A stretch of 64,000 nt of DNA from Dysgonomonas sp. Marseille-P4361 (lineage in GTDB: Bacteria > Bacteroidota > Bacteroidia > Bacteroidales > Dysgonomonadaceae), in the NCBI RefSeq assembly GCF_900343125.1, contig NZ_OPYL01000005.1:1-64000 (forward strand). Direction: 5' to 3'. Below are positions 58,228 to 64,000 of the stretch, piece by piece (positions within the stretch are counted from its first letter, which is position 1; every line of letters begins with the position of its first letter). Both the position numbers and the translations under genes were made by a program. The notes below the pieces were generated by a model. The model did not search any database, was not told the origin of the DNA, and was given only the letters and a program-made list of their open reading frames with translations.

Positions 58228-59700
58228 ATGACAGAGCAAGAATATATACAAGCCAGACGTAGTGAGCCTTGGAGAGAAGAGCTGCGTAAATCTAAAAAAG
58301 CAAAAGAAAGAGGGGATGTCCCTCGTGTACATATGCCCGAACTCGATCCTGAGTATAGAAGTCATACTTTGGTAGAGGAGGTTAATTTAGGGTTATCTGC
58401 CGAGCAGGCTATGCTGGAAGCAACTCGTTGCCTCGACTGTGTAAACCCAACTTGCATGGAAGGGTGTCCTGTGAATATACAGATTCCGACTTTTATAAAA
58501 AATATAGAAAGAGGAGAATTCCTTGAGGCAGCAAAGGTCTTGAAGGAAACAAGTGCTTTGCCTGCAGTTTGTGGGCGTGTTTGTCCGCAAGAGAAACAAT
58601 GCGAAGCAAAATGTATCTATATACAAAAAATGAAAAAAGAGCCGGTTGCAATCGGTTACTTAGAGCGTTTTGCGGCAGACTACGAACGTGAAAGCGGTAA
58701 AATATCATTACCGGAAATAGCTGTATCCAATGGAATAAAAGTAGCTGTTGTAGGATCAGGTCCTGCAGGTTTGTCTTTTGCCGGAGATATGGTTAAGTTA
58801 GGTTATGATGTTACTGTATTTGAGGCTTTACATGAGATCGGAGGAGTATTAAAATATGGCATTCCCGAATTCCGTTTGCCAAATCAGATAGTTGAAGTTG
58901 AAATAGATGGACTTCGCAAGATGGGAGTGAAGTTTATTAATAACTGTATTGTTGGCAAGACGATAAGTTATGAAGACTTACAACAAGGTGGTTTTAAAGG
59001 AATCTTTGTTGCCAGTGGAGCCGGATTACCTAATTTTATGAATATTCCGGGAGAAAACCTTATAGGGGTAATGTCTTCCAATGAATTTCTTACAAGGGTA
59101 AACCTTATGGACGCCTCAAATGAAGAAAGCGATACTCCTGTTCAAAAAGGTCGACTAGTAGCCGTTATTGGGGGAGGAAATACAGCAATGGATGCGGTTC
59201 GTACAGCTAAACGTATCGGGGCAGAACGCGCAATGATTGTATATCGTCGTTCGGAAGAAGAGATGCCTGCTCGTATTGAAGAAGTGAAACATGCAAAAGA
59301 GGAAGGGATTGAATTTCTTACCTTACATAATCCGATTCGCTACGAAGGAGACAATGAAGGGCGGGTAAAACGGATGTTGCTTCAGAAAATGGAACTGGGA
59401 GAACCTGATGCTTCAGGTCGTCGCCGTCCGGTAGAGATTGAAGGTGCTACCGAGTGGATCGATGTAGATGAGGTGGTGGTTAGTGTAGGTGTATCTCCTA
59501 ATCCGTTAATTCCATCTACATTTAAAGGGTTGGAAATAACAAAATGGGGAACCATTGTAGTAAATCAAGATACAATGCGCTCAGACTTGCCTGATGTATA
59601 TGCGGGCGGAGATATTGTTCGTGGAGGAGCTACAGTTATTTTGGCTATGGGAGATGGGCGTAAAGCTGCTGCAGCAATGAACAAGGCATTGGTGAAATGA
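58228..59700 (+). CDS. NADPH-dependent glutamate synthase small-chain-like (NfnB/SudA)
   Basis: A 490-residue flavoprotein. N-terminal 4Fe-4S ligands are in CLDCVNPTCMEGCPVNI and CGRVCPQEKQCEAKCIY. An FAD Rossmann motif (VGSGPAGLSFAG) and an NADPH Rossmann motif (IGGGNTAMDAV) follow. The name gltA is often given to this protein in Bacteroidetes, but without the large GltB subunit nearby the NfnB role (electron bifurcation with NfnA) is more likely. No glutamate-synthase amidotransferase domain is present. Confidence 0.9.
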   Translation: MTEQEYIQARRSEPWREELRKSKKAKERGDVPRVHMPELDPEYRSHTLVEEVNLGLSAEQAMLEATRCLDCVNPTCMEGCPVNIQIPTFIKNIERGEFLEAAKVLKETSALPAVCGRVCPQEKQCEAKCIYIQKMKKEPVAIGYLERFAADYERESGKISLPEIAVSNGIKVAVVGSGPAGLSFAGDMVKLGYDVTVFEALHEIGGVLKYGIPEFRLPNQIVEVEIDGLRKMGVKFINNCIVGKTISYEDLQQGGFKGIFVASGAGLPNFMNIPGENLIGVMSSNEFLTRVNLMDASNEESDTPVQKGRLVAVIGGGNTAMDAVRTAKRIGAERAMIVYRRSEEEMPARIEEVKHAKEEGIEFLTLHNPIRYEGDNEGRVKRMLLQKMELGEPDASGRRRPVEIEGATEWIDVDEVVVSVGVSPNPLIPSTFKGLEITKWGTIVVNQDTMRSDLPDVYAGGDIVRGGATVILAMGDGRKAAAAMNKALVK

Positions 59701-59723
59701 AATAAATTTATATAGAAGTATAA

Positions 59724-59757
59724 AGAGGGTGTTATAATTATAATATCCTCTTTTTTG
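59724..59757 (+). terminator. Intrinsic terminator after nfnB-like gene
   Basis: AGAGGGT (59724-59730) pairs with ATCCTCT (59745-59751), with inner TTATAA repeats extending the stem, and is followed by six T residues. Confidence 0.75.
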
Positions 59758-59929
59758 TTTCAAATATGTGTTTATTTATAAGAGTAGAAGGGGTGAAATA
59801 TTGCTCACTTTTTCTGTGTTTGTGCATATGTTAACTTGTTGATACTAAAAACCGAAGACGATTGAAAATTTTATGACAAATTGATAATTTTAAACCTTGT
59901 TTTTTTTCTTTTATTCGAAGAGAAAAGGC

Positions 59930-59937
59930 TAAATTTG
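59930..59937 (+). promoter_or_regulatory. Candidate -7 box of the carboxyltransferase gene
   Basis: TAAATTTG fits TAnnTTTG, giving a leader of about 90 nt. The -33 is unclear. Confidence 0.5.
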
Positions 59938-60037
59938 TGAAGCGATCAAAATAAATGATCATAAATTCGTAAATTAACTTATTTAGAGAGTATTACTATC
60001 GTATACTACTCTTTTTAATATACAACTAAAAATAATT

Positions 60038-61819
60038 ATGGGAAGAGAAATTAAATTTAGTCTAATGTACCGCGACATGTGGCAGTCGTCAGGTAAGTAT
60101 CAACCACGTGTAGATCAACTGGTACAAGTAGCACCTGCAATTGTTGATATGGGATGTTTTGCCCGTGTAGAAACTAATGGTGGGGCTTTTGAGCAAGTAA
60201 ATTTGTTGTATGGAGAAAACCCGAACAAATCAGTTCGCGAGTGGACAGCTCCGTTTAACAAGGCTGGTATCCAAACTCATATGCTTGAGCGTGGTTTGAA
60301 TGCTTTGCGTATGTTCCCTGTTCCTGCCGATGTTCGCCAATTAATGTTTAAGGTGAAAAATGCACAAGGAACAAACATTTCTCGTTCTTTTGACGGACTA
60401 AATGACCACCGCAACTTGGAGCTTTCGGTAAAATATGCTAAAGAAGCAGGCATGATTTCTCAAGGGGCTCTTTGTATAACATCTTCTCCAGTTCACACAG
60501 TTGACTACTATGTAAACTACGCTGATAAATTAGTAGAGTATGGTGTAGATGAATTCTGTTTGAAAGATATGGCAGGTATCGGTCGTCCAGCTTTCTTAGG
60601 TAAACTAGTGAAAGCTCTGAAAGATCGCCACCCAAATATTACTATTCAATATCACGGACATACAGGGCCAGGTTTCTCTGTCGCTTCTATGCTTGAAGTA
60701 GCAAGAGCCGGAGCTGATTATCTGGATACAGCAATCGAGCCTTTGGCTTGGGGTATGGTTCATCCGGATGTGATTACTATACAAGCGATGTTGAAAGATG
60801 CGGGATTCTCTGTGCCAGATATAAATATGTCTGCTTATATGGAAGCACGTTATCTGACTCAAACATTTATTGACGATTTCTTGGGTTATACAATCGACCC
60901 TTCTAACAAAATAATGAACTCATTGCTTATTGGACCGGGGCTTCCTGGCGGTATGATGGGATCGATGATGGCAGACTTGCGTACTATGCACCCTGCTATC
61001 AATATGGCTCTTCGCAATAATGGAAAAGCTGAGGTGACATTGAATGATCTGGTAATCCAATTGTTTGACGAAGTAACTTATATCTGGCCTATGTTAGGTT
61101 ATCCTCCATTGGTAACTCCATTTAGCCAGTACACTAAAAATATTGCATTGATGAACATCTTCTCAATGGCACAAGGTCAATCTCGTTTCTCTAATATCGA
61201 TAAAGATAGCTGGGGTATGATTCTTGGTAAATCAGGAAAACTTCCTGGTAAACTAGCTGATGAGATTGTTGATCTTGCTAAAGAAAAAGGGTTGGAATTC
61301 TATACTGGTAATCCTCAAGATGAATATCCAAATGTATTGGATCAATATCGTAAAGAGATGGATGAACTAGGTTGGGAATACGGAGAAGACGATGAAGAAT
61401 TATTGAATTTTGCGATGTTTGATCGTCAGTATCGTGACTATAGATCAGGTGCGGCTAAAGAACGTTTCAATAAGGAAGTTGAAGCAGCAAGAGAAAAAGC
61501 GGGAGCTCCAATCGTTGTAACACGTCAGGTTGTTGAAGTACCTGCATTCGATGCAGAAGAAATAGCTCGAAAATATCCGGATGCAAAACCTCTTCAAGCT
61601 ACAGTGCGTGGACAAGTTATCTGGCAAGTTGATGTAGAAGATGTTTCTACAGCGCCTGTTATTGGTACAGAAGTAAAAGAAGGAGATGTTGTTTGCTTCA
61701 TTCAAACATATTATGGAATTGAAGAAGTGAAAGCATTGAAATCAGGTAAGATTGTTCAAATAGAAACAAAACAAGGAGCTCAGGTACAGAAAAATCAAGT
61801 TCTGGCATATATTGACTAA
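60038..61819 (+). CDS. Pyruvate carboxylase subunit B/oxaloacetate decarboxylase alpha-like protein with degenerate biotinyl domain
   Basis: A 593-residue protein. The TIM-barrel carboxyltransferase domain (1 to about 300) keeps the Arg-Asp of SLMYRDMWQSS, the carbamylated Lys in FCLKDMAG and the metal His-x-His in QYHGHTGPG. A conserved PYC_OADA helical domain follows (about 300-470). The C-terminal domain (about 520-593) has the biotinyl/lipoyl fold pattern, but where E-A-M-K-M is expected it reads Q-T-Y-Y-G (556-560), so the biotin lysine is Tyr559. The enzyme must use a separate biotin carrier or have lost carboxyl transfer. No biotin carboxylase gene is adjacent. A strong terminator follows. 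Confidence 0.87.
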   Translation: MGREIKFSLMYRDMWQSSGKYQPRVDQLVQVAPAIVDMGCFARVETNGGAFEQVNLLYGENPNKSVREWTAPFNKAGIQTHMLERGLNALRMFPVPADVRQLMFKVKNAQGTNISRSFDGLNDHRNLELSVKYAKEAGMISQGALCITSSPVHTVDYYVNYADKLVEYGVDEFCLKDMAGIGRPAFLGKLVKALKDRHPNITIQYHGHTGPGFSVASMLEVARAGADYLDTAIEPLAWGMVHPDVITIQAMLKDAGFSVPDINMSAYMEARYLTQTFIDDFLGYTIDPSNKIMNSLLIGPGLPGGMMGSMMADLRTMHPAINMALRNNGKAEVTLNDLVIQLFDEVTYIWPMLGYPPLVTPFSQYTKNIALMNIFSMAQGQSRFSNIDKDSWGMILGKSGKLPGKLADEIVDLAKEKGLEFYTGNPQDEYPNVLDQYRKEMDELGWEYGEDDEELLNFAMFDRQYRDYRSGAAKERFNKEVEAAREKAGAPIVVTRQVVEVPAFDAEEIARKYPDAKPLQATVRGQVIWQVDVEDVSTAPVIGTEVKEGDVVCFIQTYYGIEEVKALKSGKIVQIETKQGAQVQKNQVLAYID

Positions 61820-61841
61820 TTCCTTGTTACCTTAAAATAAG

Positions 61842-61879
61842 AGAGGGGTTTTATATGCATATAAAACCCCTCTTTTTTT
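61842..61879 (+). terminator. Intrinsic terminator of the carboxyltransferase gene
   Basis: A perfect 16-bp palindrome (AGAGGGGTTTTATATG at 61842-61857 with its complement at 61858-61873) is followed by seven T residues. It leaves 18 bp before the next ATG. Confidence 0.9.
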
Positions 61880-61897
61880 ATTCAAAAATAAAAAAAT

Positions 61898-62680
61898 ATG
61901 AAGACAAAACATTTTATACTCATTGTTTTATTGTTGAGTGTAGTTACACAATTACAGGCGGGAGCAGATAATGTCATAGATAAAGAGAAATACACTATCC
62001 TTCTGACTGGGGCATCGTTTGCGTCACCGAATAATGAATGGTTTGAGTTGGGCTGCGAGAATTTGAGTGCTATCCCTTTGAATAGGGCTGTAGGTGGTCA
62101 GGCTATTGCTAATGCCGCTAACCTTATGGCAAAAGGAGAGCTTTACTCTTTAGAAGAATTGGAAGAAATTGATGCATTTGTAATAATGCATGTGCATAAC
62201 AAAGATGTAGCAGCCAAAGTAGGATTAAAGAAAGATTTTAAAGATTATCCAATTCCATTCGATCGATCAAATTATGCAGCAGCCTATGATTATGTGATAA
62301 AGAAATATATAACGGATTGCTACAATCTGAAATTTAAAGAAGGATCTAAATATTATAATTCACCAAATGGCAAGCCTGCAACTATTGTGCTTTGTACGCA
62401 TTGGCATGATGCACGTACTTTATTTAATACTGCTATTCGCGAATTAGGAGCAAGATGGGGATTTCCCGTAGTTGAATTTGACAAATATATTGGGTTCTCG
62501 AAAGAAAATATACATCCTGTCTTAGAGAAGCAGGTGAGTCTTCTTTTTACAAACGATAAAGAAACGATGGATGGGGTTGAATATGGCTGGCATCCTTACA
62601 ATGGGAGAGATCAGTATATACAGCAGCGCATGGCTGCTATTTTTGTCGATTTGATGAAAAAAGTTTTACCTTTGAGGTAG
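61898..62680 (+). CDS. Secreted SGNH-hydrolase-like (DUF5040-type) protein
   Basis: A 260-residue protein with a signal peptide (about 1-22, ending LQAGA). SGNH blocks can be traced: the G-A-S-F stretch in LLTGASFASPNNEW takes the place of GDS, NRAVGGQAI is block II, MHVHNKD is block III and HPYNGRDQYIQQRM carries the C-terminal His. Such enzymes deacylate lipids or sugars. The exact substrate is unknown. The stop overlaps the next start by one base (TAGTG). It has no visible promoter after the terminator. Confidence 0.75.
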   Translation: MKTKHFILIVLLLSVVTQLQAGADNVIDKEKYTILLTGASFASPNNEWFELGCENLSAIPLNRAVGGQAIANAANLMAKGELYSLEELEEIDAFVIMHVHNKDVAAKVGLKKDFKDYPIPFDRSNYAAAYDYVIKKYITDCYNLKFKEGSKYYNSPNGKPATIVLCTHWHDARTLFNTAIRELGARWGFPVVEFDKYIGFSKENIHPVLEKQVSLLFTNDKETMDGVEYGWHPYNGRDQYIQQRMAAIFVDLMKKVLPLR

Positions 62681-63303
62681 TGTTATACCTGAAAGAATAT
62701 ATAACGGAATCTACTCTTATCGGTATCTGGAAAATAGAAGAATCGAGAGAGCTGCTCTTGGCAATGTTATCTTGTCAAGAATGGGTGCAGCATATTTTAA
62801 CAATAAAGTCTGAATCGAGAGTGTTAGAAATACTAGCAGCAAGAATTCTCTTGAAAGAATTGATAGGAGAAGAGAAAGAAGTTTACTATACCAATTCGGG
62901 AAAACCTTTCCTGATGGATAAATCTTTTCATATCAGTGTGTCTCATACAAAGGGGTATGTTGCAGTAGCTGTGAATAAAGAAAAAGAGATAGGTCTGGAT
63001 ATAGAGCAGATATCTGAAAAGATAAAGCGTGTCCAAAGCCGTATAGTGTCAGACAAAGAATATATTGATCCTCAAAATGAGTTTATTCATCTTTTACTAC
63101 ATTGGTCGGCAAAAGAAGCGATGTTCAAATTTATCGATCGAGAAGGAGTTAATTTCTTAGAGAATTTGTTTGTCGATAAGTTTACACCGGAGGATAAAGG
63201 TTACTTTTACGCCTCAGAAACCCGAACGGAAGAACGGAATCGCTTTAAGGCTTGTTATCAGATAGAGAAAGAATTTATAATAGTATGCTTGGAGGCTTGT
63301 TGA
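62680..63303 (+). CDS. 4'-phosphopantetheinyl transferase
   Basis: A 207-residue Sfp/AcpT-superfamily enzyme that moves phosphopantetheine from CoA to carrier proteins. The magnesium/CoA motif EIGLDIEQ and the catalytic WSAKEAMFKF are visible, with SVSHTKGYVAVAV before them. The start is GTG at 62680, overlapping the preceding TAG; the first internal ATG would remove 28 conserved-looking residues. No fatty-acid or polyketide carrier gene is nearby, so the target is unknown. Confidence 0.88.
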   Translation: MLYLKEYITESTLIGIWKIEESRELLLAMLSCQEWVQHILTIKSESRVLEILAARILLKELIGEEKEVYYTNSGKPFLMDKSFHISVSHTKGYVAVAVNKEKEIGLDIEQISEKIKRVQSRIVSDKEYIDPQNEFIHLLLHWSAKEAMFKFIDREGVNFLENLFVDKFTPEDKGYFYASETRTEERNRFKACYQIEKEFIIVCLEAC

Positions 63304-63330
63304 TCACCTCCAAGCATTTATTTTTTATTT
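63285..63330 (+). terminator. Terminator between phosphopantetheinyl transferase and pepE
   Basis: ATGCTTGGAGG (63285-63295) pairs with CCTCCAAGCAT (63307-63317), and a T-rich tail follows. The left arm lies inside the last codons of the transferase gene. Confidence 0.75.
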
Positions 63331-64000
63331 CAAAAGGAAGCTAAAATCATCCTTGTTGCTTAGTTCTTTCGGTTCTTCTCCAAATTTGAAGATGCGAGCC
63401 GTTTTGGTTCCAATCAAAGAAAGCTTTCCTGACTCTAATTTAAGCATTGAACCTTCGCGTAGACCGACTACATATATCTCTTTATTTCCTGTAATAAATT
63501 CATTGATACGATCCTCTCTTGTTTCTCCTCCGTGTCCTTCAGGATGTACATCCAAATAGTGAGGGTTGATTTGGAAAGGAACAAGATTAATTACATCAAA
63601 GCCAAGCGGATCTATAATTGGCATGTCGTTGGTTGTGCGTAATGTAGGGCAAGCTACATTAGACCCAGCGCTCCATCCTATATATGGAGTCTCTGCTTGT
63701 ACTTTCTTGCGGATGGCAGAAATGATATTGTTATCGCGCATCGTACGCACTAGCTTCCAGGTATTGCCTCCGCCCACAATAATAGCTTCGGCTTCTTCTA
63801 CAGCTTTTACTGGGTCGGCAAAATGATGGATACTTGTAACCTTATGTCCTATATCTTTGAAACGGTTGTTTACTTTCTCCTCATACTCTTCGTACGAAAA
63901 AGTAACAGCAGCATAAGGAATGAATAAGGCATTGACTGGTTTCTCTCCTAAAAAATCCTTGATATTTTGTTTTGGGTAATCAAGGTAAGATTCACCCGGA
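63325..64000 (-). CDS. pepE: Dipeptidase E (peptidase S51), partial at window edge
   Basis: 225 codons are visible and the frame is open at base 64000, so only a short N-terminus is missing. PepE hydrolyses dipeptides with N-terminal Asp in the cytoplasm. Conserved blocks are NALFIPYAAVTF, IIVGGGNTWKLV, the nucleophile Ser in IGWSAGSNVACP, NDMPIIDP and NPHYLDVHPEGHGGETRE. A GTG at 63777 could be taken for a start, but the upstream codons clearly continue the protein. It converges on the phosphopantetheinyl transferase gene. Confidence 0.92.
   Translation of the reverse strand, partial: PGESYLDYPKQNIKDFLGEKPVNALFIPYAAVTFSYEEYEEKVNNRFKDIGHKVTSIHHFADPVKAVEEAEAIIVGGGNTWKLVRTMRDNNIISAIRKKVQAETPYIGWSAGSNVACPTLRTTNDMPIIDPLGFDVINLVPFQINPHYLDVHPEGHGGETREDRINEFITGNKEIYVVGLREGSMLKLESGKLSLIGTKTARIFKFGEEPKELSNKDDFSFLLK

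Larger units (their letters stand above)
59701..60037. other. Intergenic region before the carboxyltransferase gene
   Basis: About 337 bases holding the nfnB terminator and the promoter of the next gene. Nothing else was recognised. Confidence 0.6.

Overview
The window looks like a chromosomal segment from a Bacteroidales bacterium (phylum Bacteroidota). The reasons are low GC, almost no Shine-Dalgarno sequences, promoter -7 boxes of the TAnnTTTG type, and family sets and gene orders typical of the phylum: ftsX-DUF3098-uppP-truB-queA, tRNA-Thr-tuf-tRNA-Trp-secE-nusG-rpl-rpoBC, a short HPF, a 575-residue LysS and an LptD-like barrel. A Dysgonomonas- or Parabacteroides-like genus is a guess from gene content only. 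No rRNA, CRISPR array, prophage or insertion sequence was seen.

Layout. 1-156: the start of a tyrosine recombinase cut by the window edge. 611-15192 (minus strand): one long information-processing block, read right to left: rpsU, a XerC/D-type recombinase, hpf, tRNA-Thr(UGU), tRNA-Thr(GGU), tuf, tRNA-Trp, secE, nusG, rplK, rplA, rplJ, rplL, rpoB, rpoC, closed by a strong terminator. 15630-21433 (plus): prfB with its programmed +1 frameshift, an S9 peptidase, a metallophosphoesterase and a yjdJ/yjdI pair. 21508-23589 (minus): a membrane TPR protein and an M64 metallopeptidase. 23789-30126 (plus): an LptD-like outer-membrane protein, a transglutaminase lipoprotein and a frameshifted SecD-like lipoprotein. 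sufB stands alone on the minus strand, followed by galM and a frameshifted double-lobe aspartyl protease. coaA converges on that protease gene.

35585-39830 (plus) is a cell-envelope/tRNA-modification operon (ftsX, DUF3098, uppP, truB, queA, folK). 39833-45530 (minus) holds a GHL10 glycoside hydrolase, tldE, tldD and a MATE transporter. 45902-57056 (plus) starts with lysS-gpsA-pgi. After an intrinsic terminator it continues with rlmN-pdxA and a five-gene set: nucleotidyltransferase, ATP-grasp protein, CDP-alcohol phosphatidyltransferase, HAD protein and inositol-3-phosphate synthase. Together these read as a bacterial inositol-lipid pathway and form the most interesting system here. 57389-59700 is an NfnAB-type ferredoxin/NAD(P) oxidoreductase pair. 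60038-61819 is a carboxyltransferase whose biotinyl-like domain lacks the biotin lysine. The window ends with an SGNH-like protein, a phosphopantetheinyl transferase and a partial dipeptidase E.

Points worth a second look: the inositol-lipid genes with non-canonical active-site residues; the degenerate biotinyl domain; a lone strong Shine-Dalgarno before hpf and an SD/anti-SD-like hairpin in the rpsU leader; the SD-dependent prfB frameshift in a lineage thought to hide its anti-SD; two genes broken by single-base deletions; and sufB without sufC or sufD.
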